From Cutibacterium granulosum (GTDB lineage: Bacteria; Actinomycetota; Actinomycetes; Propionibacteriales; Propionibacteriaceae), in NCBI RefSeq assembly GCF_900186975.1, contig NZ_LT906441.1:1178001-1242000 (forward strand): a DNA stretch of 64,000 bases, in the 5' to 3' direction. Of the stretch, positions 27,436-36,971 are shown in pieces. The position numbers and the translations under genes were made by a program. Positions within the stretch are counted from its first letter, which is position 1; the number at the start of each line of letters is the position of its first letter. The notes under the pieces were generated by a model. That model was not told the DNA's origin. It worked only from the letters and a program-made list of their open reading frames with translations, and did not search any database.

Positions 27436-27720
27436 TGGGCAGCCTCTGTTTTCTCGAGATGACGATATGATTGATGGCGACGTGCGCAGGCGCAATGATG
27501 GCTTGCACAGACGCGAGAGGCAAGATTACCAGTTTGCCGCCCCGTGCCTCAAATCGCGGTGGATGCTGCGTGACCTGGGTCTGAGGACCAGTCCGTCACG
27601 TGAGGCATCGTGACGTGAGAGACTGTCATGACGGGTTGCCTCGTGACCAGCGCGATCCGTCGTGGTGGAGCACTGCCGGTGCACACCACTCATGCCGTCC
27701 AGAATTGTCAAAGGGAGCAG

Positions 27721-29562
27721 ATGTCAGCGTCCACGCCGCAGCCTGGCAGTACCGAACAGTCGCTCATCCGTAACTTCTGCATCATTGCGCACATCGACCA
27801 CGGCAAGTCGACCTTGGCCGACCGCATGCTGCAGATCACGGGGGTACTGGCCGAACGTGATGCCCGCGCCCAGTATCTCGACCGGATGGACATCGAGCGG
27901 GAACGCGGCATCACCATCAAATCCCAGGCGGTGCGCATGCCGTGGCAGGTGGACGGCGCCAGCTACGTGCTCAACATGATCGACACCCCCGGGCACGTGG
28001 ACTTCACCTACGAGGTGTCGCGTTCCCTGCAGGCCTGCGAAGGTGCCATCCTGCTCGTCGACGCGGCCCAAGGTATCGAGGCCCAGACCCTGGCCAACCT
28101 GTACCTGGCTCTCGAGGCCGACCTGGAGATCATCCCGGTCCTCAACAAGATCGACCTGCCCGGCGCCGAGCCCGACAAGCATGCCGAGGAGATCGCCGGC
28201 ATCATCGGGTGTGATCCCGACGACGTGCTGCGTGTCTCGGCCAAGACCGGGGACGGCGTTCGTGAACTCCTCGATCGGATCGTCGAGGTGGTCCCCGGCC
28301 CGCAGGGTGAGTCCGACGTCCCGGCCCGCGCCCTCATCTTCGACTCGGTCTACGACACCTACCGGGGCGTCGTCACCTATGTGCGCGTTGTCGACGGCCA
28401 GCTCTCGGCCCGCACCAAGATCCTCATGATGAGCACCCGCGCCACCCACGAGGTGTTGGAGATCGGTGTCATCTCCCCGGAAATGACGCCGGCCAAGGGT
28501 CTGGGTGCCGGGGAGGTGGGTTATCTCATCACCGGCGTGAAGGACGTGCGTCAGTCCCGGGTGGGCGACACCGTCACCTTGGCCACGGAGCCCGCTGCTG
28601 AGGATCTGGGCGGCTACCAGCATCCGCGGCCCATGGTGTACTCCGGGTTGTTCCCCATCGACGCCAAGGACTTTCCCGACCTGCGCGATGCCCTGGACAA
28701 GCTCCAGCTCAACGATGCCGCCTTGGTCTACGAGCCGGAGACCTCGACCGCCCTGGGATTCGGTTTCCGGGTCGGTTTCCTCGGGCTGCTGCACATGGAG
28801 ATCGTGCGGGAGCGTCTGGAGCGTGAGTTCAACCTCAACCTCATCAGTACCGCCCCGTCGGTCGTCTACCACGTCGTCCTGGAGGACGGTTCGGACGTCG
28901 TCGTCACCAATCCCTCGGAGTACCCCACCGAGGGCAGGATCGCCGAGGTCCACGAGCCCATGGTGGACGCCACCATCCTGTCTCCTGCGGAGTTCATCGG
29001 CGCCATCCTGGAGCTGTGCCAGCAGCGACGTGGGGTGCAGCAGGGATTGCAGTACCTCTCCAGCGACCGTATCGAGATCCGTTACCGGTTGCCGCTCTCG
29101 GAGATCGTCTTCGACTTCTTCGACCAGCTCAAGTCGCGCACCAAGGGGTATGCCTCCCTCGACTATCACGAGGTCGGTGAGGAGTCCTCCGACCTGGTCA
29201 AGGTGGACATCCTGCTCAATGGGGATCCGGTGGACGCGTTCAGCTCGATCGTCCACCGCGACAAGGCCTATTCCTACGGCGTGGCCATGGCCAGCAAGCT
29301 CAAGGAGCTCATTCCGCGTCAGCAGTTCGAGGTGCCCATCCAGGCTGCCATCGGATCCCACGTCATTGCCCGGGAGACCATCCGAGCCGTGCGCAAGGAC
29401 GTTCTCGCCAAGTGCTACGGCGGTGACATCTCGCGCAAACGCAAGCTCCTGGAGAAGCAGAAGGCCGGCAAGAAGCGCATGAAGATGGTGGGCTCGGTCG
29501 AGGTGCCCCAGGAGGCTTTCGTCGCCGCGCTGCGTACCGGTGAGGGGTCTGAGAAGAAGTGA
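27721..29562 (+). CDS. lepA: Elongation factor 4 (LepA)
   Basis: Ribosomal GTPase that back-translocates or assists initiation/assembly; 613 residues, usual length. The G domain shows the P-loop A-H-I-D-H-G-K-S-T near 23-31, D-T-P-G-H-V-D-F, and N-K-I-D. Domain II, the EF-G-like domains and the LepA-specific C-terminal domain ([17 protein letters not shown] near 565) follow. The ATG at 27721 has AAAGGGAGCAG ahead; a frame to 27628 is open but not family-like. Its stop overlaps the menC start. Confidence 0.97.
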   Translation: MSASTPQPGSTEQSLIRNFCIIAHIDHGKSTLADRMLQITGVLAERDARAQYLDRMDIERERGITIKSQAVRMPWQVDGASYVLNMIDTPGHVDFTYEVSRSLQACEGAILLVDAAQGIEAQTLANLYLALEADLEIIPVLNKIDLPGAEPDKHAEEIAGIIGCDPDDVLRVSAKTGDGVRELLDRIVEVVPGPQGESDVPARALIFDSVYDTYRGVVTYVRVVDGQLSARTKILMMSTRATHEVLEIGVISPEMTPAKGLGAGEVGYLITGVKDVRQSRVGDTVTLATEPAAEDLGGYQHPRPMVYSGLFPIDAKDFPDLRDALDKLQLNDAALVYEPETSTALGFGFRVGFLGLLHMEIVRERLEREFNLNLISTAPSVVYHVVLEDGSDVVVTNPSEYPTEGRIAEVHEPMVDATILSPAEFIGAILELCQQRRGVQQGLQYLSSDRIEIRYRLPLSEIVFDFFDQLKSRTKGYASLDYHEVGEESSDLVKVDILLNGDPVDAFSSIVHRDKAYSYGVAMASKLKELIPRQQFEVPIQAAIGSHVIARETIRAVRKDVLAKCYGGDISRKRKLLEKQKAGKKRMKMVGSVEVPQEAFVAALRTGEGSEKK

Positions 29563-30653
29563 CTCTGCAGCTGTACCACCTACCTGTCCCCGGCTGGCTC
29601 GCAGACCGGGGAATCGATGAACTCGGTGTGTGGTCGGTGCCGCTCACCATGAGGTTCCGTCGGATTCTGGTGCGGGAGGGCATGGTGCTGCACGGTCCGG
29701 CTGGATGGGGGGAGTGGTCGCCGTTCTGGGACTACGACGCCCAGGAGTCCTCGACCTGGTTGCGTGCCGGTGTGGAGGCGGCAACGGTGCCGATGCCCCC
29801 ACCCAGGCGTGAGAAGGTCGGCGTCAACGTCACGGTCCCGGTGACGAGTCCGCAGCGTGCCTGGCAGATCGTCACCGATTCGGGATGTCTGACCGCCAAG
29901 GTGAAGGTCGCCGACCCCGGCACCTCACTGGCCGAGGACTGTGCCCGCCTCGAGGCGGTGCGCGACGCAATCGGCTCGGGACGGATCCGGGTGGACGCGA
30001 ATGCGAGTTGGGACGTCGAGCAGGCCAGACGCGCCATCGATGAGCTCGAGCGAGCAGCGGGAGGGCTGGAGTACGTCGAACAGCCATGCCCGAGCGTCCC
30101 AGAACTCGCCCAGGTACGTCGCACGGCCGAGGTACCCATCGCCGCCGACGAGTCGGTGCGTCGCGCCGAGGACCCCCTGGCCGTGGCGAGGGCTCAGGCA
30201 GCCGACATCCTCATCGTCAAGGTGCAGCCCCTGGGTGGGGTGCGTCGCGCGACACGGATCGTTGAGCAGGCCGGGCTGCCCGCAGTCGTCTCCTCGGCCC
30301 TGGACACGAGCATCGGGATCGGCATGGCGACTCAGCTGGCCGGGCAGATGGAGCGGCTCGACCACGCCTGCGGGCTCGGTACGGTACGTCTGTTCGACGG
30401 TGACCTTGCCACCCCCTCACTCCTTCCCCACAATGGGACGCTGCCGGTGGGACACGCCGAGGTGAGCCCGGCAGCATGGACCGACGGCCCGGAAGTACGG
30501 ACCGACGATATGTACGCCGATGACGCGCACGGTGCCAGTGGATGCGTTGACAGTGCTGGCACCGGGAATGCCGGTGCGGATCTCCGACGCCGCTGGACGC
30601 AACGTCTCGACGCCACGATCGCCGTCCTGCGCAGCGAGTCGGGTCGTTCCTAG
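29559..30653 (+). CDS. menC: o-Succinylbenzoate synthase
   Basis: Enolase-superfamily enzyme of menaquinone synthesis that dehydrates SHCHC to o-succinylbenzoate; 364 residues. All expected active-site residues are visible: K114 and K116 (A-K-V-K-V), metal ligands D146 (R-V-D-A-N), E174 (Y-V-E-Q-P) and D197 (A-A-D-E-S), and K221 (I-V-K-V-Q-P). The GTG at 29559 overlaps the lepA stop (GTGA). The last 60 residues are less conserved. menD follows 169 bases downstream; menF, menE and menB lie 7-10 kb away on the other strand. Confidence 0.95.
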   Translation: MTLQLYHLPVPGWLADRGIDELGVWSVPLTMRFRRILVREGMVLHGPAGWGEWSPFWDYDAQESSTWLRAGVEAATVPMPPPRREKVGVNVTVPVTSPQRAWQIVTDSGCLTAKVKVADPGTSLAEDCARLEAVRDAIGSGRIRVDANASWDVEQARRAIDELERAAGGLEYVEQPCPSVPELAQVRRTAEVPIAADESVRRAEDPLAVARAQAADILIVKVQPLGGVRRATRIVEQAGLPAVVSSALDTSIGIGMATQLAGQMERLDHACGLGTVRLFDGDLATPSLLPHNGTLPVGHAEVSPAAWTDGPEVRTDDMYADDAHGASGCVDSAGTGNAGADLRRRWTQRLDATIAVLRSESGRS

Positions 30654-30822
30654 CCCCACCGGGGCCAGGGTGACATGTACGTCGGAAACAGGCAGCTGCA
30701 GAGTGTGCCTCGTCCAGCGCTGCTCGTGAGCCAAGCCCCACGAAAGACGGATACCTTGGTGCTGCCCCACCGGGAAGGTGCTGGGTGGGGGCACGTGGCT
30801 GCATGTGTGAAAGGAGTCCTTG

Positions 30823-32409
30823 GTGAGTTCAACCGACGTCGCCCGCAGAATCGTCTCGGCATTGGTGGCCCATGGCGTCACCGACGTCATCGTCTGCCCC
30901 GGATCGCGTGATGCACCGCTCTCCTATGCCCTTGCTGCCGCCGATGAGGCGGGCATGCTGCACCTCACGGTGCGTCTGGACGAGCGATCCGCTGGATTCG
31001 TGGCTCTGGGGTTGGGCAAGGTCGGTCGACCTGCTGCCGTCGTCACCACGTCTGGCACGGCGGTGGCCAATCTGCATCCTGCGGTTGCCGAGGCCGATGC
31101 GGCGGGGGTGCCGATGATCGTCATCTCGGCGGATCGTCCAGCACAGATGTGGCACACCGGGGCCAACCAGACAACGGTGCAGACCGGCATCTTCGGCCCG
31201 GCACCCAGGTGGCAGCTCAGTGTGCCGGCGGGCTTCCCGGCCGATGATCGGCTGGACGCGGTGGTGCTGCGCGCTGTGAGTGCGGCGCGAGGCACCCTCA
31301 CCGATGATCCTGGCCCAGTGCATCTCAACGTTAGTTTTGACGACCCCCTGGTGCCCGATTCCCCGTGGCAGCCCACACACGATGCCGAGTCGCCCCGAGC
31401 CGTCCTTGAACCACCACCGCTGCGCCCAGCTGTCCCATTGACCATGCCGGTGCACACCGTCGTTGTCGCCGGTGACGGAGCTGGCCCTCTGGCGCGAGAA
31501 CTTGCCGAGGAGGGTGGATGGCCGCTGCTCGCCGAACCCACCTCGCAGGCTCGTTGCGGTGACAATGCCCTCACCGACTACCAGACCCTCCTCACCGGGC
31601 CGTTGGCCTCAGAGGTGGAGGGGGTGCTCGTGCTGGGGCACCCGACCCTCTCCCGACCGGTGTCGCGTCTCCTGGCCGGTCCAGGAGTCACCGTGCTCAC
31701 CGATCGTGCGCGGTGGACGGATGTCGCCGGTGTCGCCCGCGCCGTTCATCTGCCCGTGCAGCTCGACGTCCCCGAGCGTGACGAGACGTGGGTGGAGCGG
31801 TGGGAGCGGGCTGATCGAGAAGGTGTATCCCCGAGCATCAAGCAGTCCGTCTGCGCAACCATCTGGCAGGCGTCCGCCCAGGAGTCCGCACCTGCCTTGG
31901 TCATCGGTGCCTCCGACGTCATTCGAAGTTTCGACAGACATGCTGCCCCTGCTGCCATCCCTGCGCAGGCGTATGCCAACCGGGGTCTCGCCGGGATCGA
32001 TGGAACCATGAGCACCGCCATGGGAATTGCGATGGGCACCGGCAGGCCAGTGCGCGTCGTCCTGGGAGACCTGACCTTCGCACACGATGCCATGGCCCTG
32101 CTGCAGGCTGCTGGCCAGGAACCACTGGACCTTCAGGTCATCGTCCTCGACGACCACGGGGGAGCGATCTTTGCCGGGCTGGAGCATGCCCGAGCACCTC
32201 GGCCGATGCTGCAACGATTCTTCCTCACCCCACAGAATCTTGACCTCACTGCTTTTGCCCAAGCGGTGGGGGTTCCATGTACCACCGTCGACCTCACGGC
32301 GACTGGTTCCGACGGTCTGGCCCCAGATCCCTGCATGGTGATGGACGACGTTCTCGGTAGGCATTTCCGGGGTACCAGCCTCGTCGAGGTGCACCTGCCG
32401 ACAGTGTGA
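30823..32409 (+). CDS. menD: 2-Succinyl-5-enolpyruvyl-6-hydroxy-3-cyclohexene-1-carboxylate synthase (SEPHCHC synthase)
   Basis: Thiamine-pyrophosphate-dependent enzyme joining isochorismate and 2-oxoglutarate, the first committed step of menaquinone synthesis. 528 residues with [16 protein letters not shown] near 25, S-A-D-R-P near 100, and the TPP-binding region G-D-L-T-F-x-H-D near 410. The GTG at 30823 has AAGGAG six bases upstream; a TTG three bases earlier is an alternative. It requires TPP, which the thiM-thiE operon in this window helps to make. Downstream the lipase island begins. Confidence 0.95.
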   Translation: MSSTDVARRIVSALVAHGVTDVIVCPGSRDAPLSYALAAADEAGMLHLTVRLDERSAGFVALGLGKVGRPAAVVTTSGTAVANLHPAVAEADAAGVPMIVISADRPAQMWHTGANQTTVQTGIFGPAPRWQLSVPAGFPADDRLDAVVLRAVSAARGTLTDDPGPVHLNVSFDDPLVPDSPWQPTHDAESPRAVLEPPPLRPAVPLTMPVHTVVVAGDGAGPLARELAEEGGWPLLAEPTSQARCGDNALTDYQTLLTGPLASEVEGVLVLGHPTLSRPVSRLLAGPGVTVLTDRARWTDVAGVARAVHLPVQLDVPERDETWVERWERADREGVSPSIKQSVCATIWQASAQESAPALVIGASDVIRSFDRHAAPAAIPAQAYANRGLAGIDGTMSTAMGIAMGTGRPVRVVLGDLTFAHDAMALLQAAGQEPLDLQVIVLDDHGGAIFAGLEHARAPRPMLQRFFLTPQNLDLTAFAQAVGVPCTTVDLTATGSDGLAPDPCMVMDDVLGRHFRGTSLVEVHLPTV

Positions 32410-32423
32410 TGGGAGACCAGGTG

Positions 32424-32480
32424 CATGGTTGACGTTTGTTCATGGAAAATGGTTCGACCATAAGCAAATGGTCAACTATG
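32424..32480 (+). promoter_or_regulatory. Nested inverted repeats upstream of the first lipase
   Basis: CATGGTTGAC (32424-32433) and GTCAACTATG (32471-32480) form a 10-bp inverted repeat with one mismatch around a 37-base spacer. Inside it ATGGT-TCG-ACCAT (32449-32461) is a second dyad with nearly the same centre. The element begins 15 bases after the menD stop and ends about 100 bases before the lipase ATG. It could be an operator or a structured RNA terminator for menD. Confidence 0.4.
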
Positions 32481-32539
32481 GGAAAACGTCTTGTCGGAAG
32501 GTTCAAAAACTTCTTGGATATCTGTAACGGTATTCGCGA

Positions 32540-32556
32540 CCCACAACGAGAGTGGG
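32540..32556 (+). promoter_or_regulatory. Leader stem-loop of lipase paralogue 1
   Basis: CCCAC (32540-32544) and GTGGG (32552-32556) pair around loop AACGAGA, ending 22 bases before the ATG and about ten bases before the AAGGAAGG ribosome site. A different-sequence stem occupies the same place before the second lipase (33982-33999), with flanking sequence otherwise aligned, so the pairing looks conserved. Confidence 0.45.
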
Positions 32557-32578
32557 ACGAGGCCAAGGAAGGAAATAC

Positions 32579-33727
32579 ATGTCAATGAAGACTGATGTGA
32601 AGAAGCGCACCCTCGCTGTCGTAGCCGCCGCCAGCTTGGCATTCGGAGGAATCGCCACCACGGGCACCATGGCCTCGGCATCCGACTCTCCTGCTCAGCC
32701 GTCGATCGCACAGCAGGCTGTCGAGAACCAGGTCACTGTCACGACGAAGTACATGACGTCGACTGACAAGTATGGCACCAAGATCTTCACCAAGAAGAAT
32801 GCTGTTGCCAATGCCAAGGGTGTTGTCGTGATCGTTCATGGTGCTGCTGAGCATCAGGGGCGTTATGACTACATCACCAAGCGTCTCAATGACGCTGGGT
32901 ACACCGTCTACCGTCTTGATCATCGTGGGCACGGCCGTAGTGCTGCTCCGTATGTCAAGAATGCCGTGCCGCGCGCTCACATCGACAACTGGCACAGCCT
33001 CATTGCCGATGTCCATCAGCTGGTGGGTATTGCCAAGAGCGAGAACCCGGGCAAGAAGAGCTTCCTCATCGGTCACTCGATGGGTGCCATGGCCGTGCAA
33101 TCCTACGGCATCGAATACCCTGGCGATGTTGACGGCATCGTCTCCAATGGCGGTGGCATCTTCATGAACCCGTGGGGCAAGAGCACCCAGTACCCGCAGA
33201 CGATCGTCGCGGACAACCTGACCGAGGCAGAGCGCAACGCCAAGCCGGCCAAGACCGAGAACATCCCGCTGCCCGCTCTGACCAGCTACCAGAGCAAGCT
33301 CCTGCCGAAGGTCCTGAAGAACCGTCGTAACTTCACCGCCCCTTCCGTCACGGCCGCCTCGCGGACCATCCACATCAAGAACCCGTTCAGTGGCGGTGTG
33401 TGCACCGACCAGGCCGTCGTTGACGACTACGTGGCCGATCCGCTGAACAACAAGGATCTCACTGCGGGCATGATCGAGCAGATGGGCGTGGCCCAAGTCT
33501 ACAACTCGATCAACGCACACGACTTCAAGACCCCGACACTCATCATGCACGGCCAGTCCGACGGCCTCGTCCCGCCGTACTACGATGTCAACTGGCAGAA
33601 CGCCATCAGCTCCAACGACAAGACCGCCTACGTGTGGAGTGGACTCATGCACGAGGTCTTCAACGAGCCCGTCAAGGATCAGCCCATCGACATGGTCATC
33701 GACTGGATTGACAACCACGACAAGTGA
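32579..33727 (+). CDS. Secreted alpha/beta-hydrolase, monoacylglycerol-lipase/lysophospholipase-like (paralogue 1)
   Basis: Predicted exported lipase or esterase of 382 residues. The N-terminus has K-K-R-T, a hydrophobic segment (about 13-32) and an A-S-A signal-peptidase-I site near residue 35. The catalytic domain resembles the Hydrolase_4/monoglyceride-lipase family: V-I-V-H-G-A-A-E-H oxyanion motif near 85, nucleophile elbow GHSMG with Ser167, acid Asp328 (H-G-Q-S-D-G) and His358 (G-L-M-H-E). The ATG at 32579 has AAGGAAGG upstream. It is tandem with a clear paralogue 294 bases downstream, about 60% identical by eye. In a skin-type propionibacterium it could act on sebum mono- or diglycerides; substrate is not shown. 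Confidence 0.85.
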   Translation: MSMKTDVKKRTLAVVAAASLAFGGIATTGTMASASDSPAQPSIAQQAVENQVTVTTKYMTSTDKYGTKIFTKKNAVANAKGVVVIVHGAAEHQGRYDYITKRLNDAGYTVYRLDHRGHGRSAAPYVKNAVPRAHIDNWHSLIADVHQLVGIAKSENPGKKSFLIGHSMGAMAVQSYGIEYPGDVDGIVSNGGGIFMNPWGKSTQYPQTIVADNLTEAERNAKPAKTENIPLPALTSYQSKLLPKVLKNRRNFTAPSVTAASRTIHIKNPFSGGVCTDQAVVDDYVADPLNNKDLTAGMIEQMGVAQVYNSINAHDFKTPTLIMHGQSDGLVPPYYDVNWQNAISSNDKTAYVWSGLMHEVFNEPVKDQPIDMVIDWIDNHDK

Positions 33728-33771
33728 GCCGATGAACGACGATCTCGATCAGGGATGAACGAGATCTGAAC

Positions 33772-33847
33772 GAGACCGGCATCGCAGAACGTTTGGTGAC
33801 GCGGTGCTCCCACCGGGCGCTGGTGCACTGACAGCGGTGCCGGTCTC
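33772..33847 (+). terminator. 10-bp perfect inverted repeat between the tandem lipases
   Basis: GAGACCGGCA (33772-33781) and TGCCGGTCTC (33838-33847) are perfect reverse complements separated by 56 GC-rich bases that can themselves fold. It starts 45 bases after the first lipase stop and may form an extended terminator or RNA-stability structure. There is no T run after it. Confidence 0.4.
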
Positions 33848-33912
33848 TCCCAGGCGTGCGACAGATATCTGACGATGAAGGTTGATGTGCCTCATCGACA
33901 AGAGATCACCAC

Positions 33913-33939
33913 GGGTTGCGTGCCTGATATGTGCAACCC
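33913..33939 (+). promoter_or_regulatory. Operator-like dyad upstream of lipase paralogue 2
   Basis: GGGTTGC (33913-33919) and GCAACCC (33933-33939) form a perfect 7-bp inverted repeat with a 13-base spacer, about 80 bases before the lipase ATG at 34021 and just ahead of an AT-rich stretch (AAAATACTTTAGAT) likely to hold the -10 region. Confidence 0.4.
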
Positions 33940-33981
33940 CAGACAGACGAAAATACTTTAGATCTCTGCAAGGTATTTATG

Positions 33982-33999
33982 TTCCACAGCATTGTGGGA
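33982..33999 (+). promoter_or_regulatory. Leader stem-loop of lipase paralogue 2
   Basis: TTCCACA (33982-33988) pairs with TGTGGGA (33993-33999), seven pairs with one G-U, loop GCAT. It occupies the same position relative to the ribosome site (AAGGAGGAAAATAC) as the stem at 32540-32556 before paralogue 1, but with different bases. Confidence 0.45.
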
Positions 34000-34020
34000 T
34001 GAAGCCAAGGAGGAAAATAC

Positions 34021-35163
34021 ATGTCAAAGAAGACTCATGTGGCACGCAACGCGTTGGCCGTTGTCGCTGCTGCGGGGATGGCAGTCACCGGTCTCACGGC
34101 CCCTGCTCAGGCTGCCCCGACCACCGACGCCCCGGTTGCCGTCGCCAAGGCCGCCGCTCCGAAGGTCACCACGACCACGCGCTACATCACGTCGCAGGAC
34201 AAGTACGGCACGATGCTCTTCGAGGAGACCAACGCCGTCGAGAACGCCAAGGGTGTCGTTGTCGTCGTCCACGGTGCCACCGAGCACCACAGCCGCTACG
34301 ACTACATCACCAAGAAGCTCAACGAGGCGGGCTACACCGTCTACCGCATTGACAACCGCGGTCACGGCAAGAGCGCCAACCCCTACGTCAACAACACCAT
34401 TCCGCGTGGGCACATTGACGACTGGCACAATTTCGTTGGTGACATCCACACTCTTGTCCACATGGCCAAGAAGGAAAACCCCGGACAGAACGTCTTCCTC
34501 GTTGGGCATTCCTTGGGCGCCATGACCGTTCAGTCCTACGGCATCAAGTACCCTGGTGATGTCAAGGGCATCGTCTCCAGCGGTGGCGGCATCTTCATCA
34601 ACCCCACCACTGAGAAGAACTCGCAGAAGGCAGAGCGAATCACCTCCCCGAATCTCACCGCAGCCGAGAAGAAGGCCAAGCCGAACCCGACCACGAAGCT
34701 TCCTCTGCAGCAGGTCACGAGCTACCAGTCCAAGCTTCTGCCCCTCGCTCTGAAGGATCCGGGTAACTTCGCCGTTCCGTCGCCGATCACCAGTGTTCGC
34801 CCCAAGGTCTACAACCTCGCTCCGGGCAAGGGTGTGTGCACCGACCGCGCAGTTGCCGATGACTACAAGTACGATCCGCTCATCAACAAGTTCATGACTC
34901 CGGGTATGATCCAGCAGATGGCCGTTGGTCAGCTCTACAACGCCTTCAACGCTCCTACCTTCAAGGAGCCGACGTTGATCATGCATGGCGAGGCGGACGG
35001 CCTCATGCCTCCGTACCTCGACGACAACTGGCTCAACGCCATCGGTTCGAAGGACAAGACCTCCTACCTGTGGACCGGTCTCATGCACGAGATCTACAAC
35101 GAGCCCGTCAAGAACGAGCCCATCAAGATCACCGTTGACTGGATCAACAACCACAACAAGTGA
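34021..35163 (+). CDS. Secreted alpha/beta-hydrolase, monoacylglycerol-lipase/lysophospholipase-like (paralogue 2)
   Basis: Second tandem lipase, 380 residues. The signal peptide has K-K-T-H, a hydrophobic stretch (about 10-27) and an A-Q-A cleavage site near residue 31. The catalytic core has V-V-V-H-G-A-T-E-H near 83, nucleophile elbow GHSLG with Ser164, Asp326 (H-G-E-A-D-G) and His356 (G-L-M-H-E). It is colinear with paralogue 1 over the whole mature part, and the upstream 75 bases are also alike, so the duplication included the leader. AAGGAGG precedes the ATG, a stronger ribosome site than in paralogue 1. A strong terminator follows at 35219. Confidence 0.85.
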   Translation: MSKKTHVARNALAVVAAAGMAVTGLTAPAQAAPTTDAPVAVAKAAAPKVTTTTRYITSQDKYGTMLFEETNAVENAKGVVVVVHGATEHHSRYDYITKKLNEAGYTVYRIDNRGHGKSANPYVNNTIPRGHIDDWHNFVGDIHTLVHMAKKENPGQNVFLVGHSLGAMTVQSYGIKYPGDVKGIVSSGGGIFINPTTEKNSQKAERITSPNLTAAEKKAKPNPTTKLPLQQVTSYQSKLLPLALKDPGNFAVPSPITSVRPKVYNLAPGKGVCTDRAVADDYKYDPLINKFMTPGMIQQMAVGQLYNAFNAPTFKEPTLIMHGEADGLMPPYLDDNWLNAIGSKDKTSYLWTGLMHEIYNEPVKNEPIKITVDWINNHNK

Positions 35164-35218
35164 GTCACTTCTTGGTGAAACGTCCATGACGTCACGACTG
35201 TGACGCGGCGAACAGGAG

Positions 35219-35246
35219 AAGGCCCCCGCTTGAGCGGGGGCCTTCC
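35219..35246 (+). terminator. Terminator after the tandem lipases
   Basis: AAGGCCCCCGC (35219-35229) pairs perfectly with GCGGGGGCCTT (35234-35244) around a four-base loop. The A and T ends make it plausible in both directions, although the next genes are over 600 bases away. Confidence 0.85.
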
Positions 35247-35835
35247 GATCGTCATGGAATGTTTGTTCTCCAATTCGTGTCACTGAGCCACAATGTAATC
35301 AAGGGACAAGTTGGTGAAAGATAATCCTGCAGACGAGGTTCCAGACTGCGAGTGTCGTATGTAATCGATGGAGCGCTTGGTGGGAATGATCCAGTGCCTA
35401 GAGTGGCCTTTGACAGATGCGCCTCCCACACGAGATAGCCTAGATCTTACCTTTGGTGGTTCCCGCGATGTGGTTCATGACGCTGCTGTTGTGTGTACAG
35501 AGTTATTTCCAGAGGACCTGGATCAGAAATGACATCGGTCGTCCCTACACTGCAGGCATGGAAGAAATGGGTAGACCACTCCGGATCCACCAGGTGTGCT
35601 GCAGGGATTTCAATATGTCCTGATTTTAGAAGTTGGTGCCGGGTGTCAATTGCCTAATCTTTGTTCTATGGAATCGCAATTCGACAGTTTTAAGTTGCCA
35701 TATACTTCAATATGAAAGAGGCATTGAACTGGCACTGGCTGGGCAAGAGGCCCTGACATAAGCCGTCATCTTGATGCTGGGGATTTCATTCCTCATGACC
35801 TACGGATTGATACTGGAAGGTAGGTGCACAATCGA
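35247..35835. other. Gene-free, AT-richer intergenic stretch between lipases
   Basis: About 590 bases with no convincing ORF on either strand and visibly lower GC than the neighbours. It contains a perfect TTGACA hexamer at 35410-35415 with GATAGCCTAGAT about 18 bases downstream (a weak promoter candidate), a short dyad CATAT-N6-ATATG at 35699-35714, and several ATG-initiated frames under 25 codons (for example from 35560). It may be decayed sequence, a small-RNA locus or simply spacer between convergent genes. Confidence 0.5.
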
Positions 35836-35867
35836 CTGTGGGGTCCTCGGCATTGAGGGCCCCACAG
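35836..35867 (-). terminator. Hairpin terminator of the third lipase
   Basis: CTGTGGGG (35836-35843) and CCCCACAG (35860-35867) form an 8-bp stem that extends through CCTC/GAGG with one mismatch to a loop GGCATT. It lies 27 bases beyond the stop of the minus-strand lipase. The T run after it is poor. Confidence 0.6.
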
Positions 35868-35894
35868 CAGAGAAATGGTTATGTTTGAGGAGAA

Positions 35895-36971
35895 TCAGCC
35901 GATGAAGGGCTGTGGCTTGCACTTGACGGGTTTGGCGTTGTCGGGGTCGAGTGCGTTGAACACCATCTGGGACACGTTGGTGTCGTAGGGGAAGTTCACG
36001 TGGGTCGCGTGGTCTTGCGGGCAGGTGTCCTGGACGGTGATGTTCTTCACGCCGGGTTCATGGATGAATGCGTTGGTGTAGGGTGCCACGACGTAGTCGT
36101 ACTTGCCCTCGATGTTGATGTACTGCACGCCCGGACGGGTGACCTTGCCGTTGTGGTACAGCTCCTTCATGAGCTGCGAGGAGCCCATCTGCTGGGGATA
36201 GGCTGCCATGTGGACCGATTCGGCGATGTCCTCGATCCTTGTGTGGGCCTTGTGGGGGAGGGCTTCGTTGATCCATTTGGAGATGGCTGGGCCGCCAACG
36301 CCGTGGTTGGCAGGGGCGATGCCGATCATCTTGCCGACCTTCTTGTCGCCGCCGAGCTTCTGGATGTAGTAGTTCGGCTGGGATCCGCCGCCCTGGGACC
36401 ATCCGATGATGTCGACCTTCTTGGAGCCGGTTTCGCGCAGCACGCGATCGATGAAGATCGAGGTGGCCTTCGCAGAGGTGCGGATGTCGCCGGTGTAGTC
36501 GACGCTCGACAGCCAGGGCAGGCCGTTGAAGTTCGCCGAGAAGGCGCAGAATCCGCGGGCGCGCAGCTGTGGGGTGTACATCGACCAGGCTGTGTATGCA
36601 TCGGTGTTGGTACCCGGGATGAGGACTACGGGGTTCTGTCCTTTCTTGGGTTTGCAGGAGAAGTCATTGGCACCCGAGGGGTTCGTGCCGGGGTGGGCTG
36701 CGGAGTACAGGGATGCGGTGTAGGTGAGTTTCTTGGCGGGGGCGTCGTTGCCGGCGGGGACGCCGCCCGGGCTGCCCTTGACCTCCACGGTCTTGAGGAA
36801 TGCGGCCTCCTCGGGAGTGTATCCCGAGTATCCGGAGTCCGTAGACGTGGCATGGGCGGAGGCATCGGCCGCCGGGGCAGCGTGGGCCTGGGCACCGGCC
36901 AGCGGTACCAAGGCGATGGTGGCTGCGCTGGCGGCAATGGTGATGTTGCGAAGGGCTGTGGTGAGTTTCAT
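35895..36971 (-). CDS. Secreted triacylglycerol lipase, class 2 type (GehA/GehB-like)
   Basis: Exported lipase of 358 residues on the minus strand. A signal peptide (hydrophobic about 10-27, A-H-A near 31) precedes an Ala-rich linker. The mature part has VVLIPGTNTDAY (oxyanion region, about 115), nucleophile elbow GWSQG with Ser192, a likely acid at Asp292 (G-K-Y-D-Y-V-V) and a catalytic His at 324 or 321 (D-H-A-T-H). This pattern and length fit the lipase class 2 family and the GehA/GehB triacylglycerol lipases known from Cutibacterium acnes and C. granulosum, with Trp rather than His before Asn/Ser in the elbow. It is unrelated in sequence to the two tandem lipases. The start is ATG at 36971; the ribosome site is weak. 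Confidence 0.88.
   Translation of the reverse strand: MKLTTALRNITIAASAATIALVPLAGAQAHAAPAADASAHATSTDSGYSGYTPEEAAFLKTVEVKGSPGGVPAGNDAPAKKLTYTASLYSAAHPGTNPSGANDFSCKPKKGQNPVVLIPGTNTDAYTAWSMYTPQLRARGFCAFSANFNGLPWLSSVDYTGDIRTSAKATSIFIDRVLRETGSKKVDIIGWSQGGGSQPNYYIQKLGGDKKVGKMIGIAPANHGVGGPAISKWINEALPHKAHTRIEDIAESVHMAAYPQQMGSSQLMKELYHNGKVTRPGVQYINIEGKYDYVVAPYTNAFIHEPGVKNITVQDTCPQDHATHVNFPYDTNVSQMVFNALDPDNAKPVKCKPQPFIG

Noticed and set aside
27724-29361. 545-codon open frame antisense to lepA
   Set aside because: Mirror of the LepA coding frame; no start context and no recognisable domain.
35560-35625. Short ATG-initiated frame in the lipase spacer
   Set aside because: About 22 codons, no ribosome site and no recognisable features.
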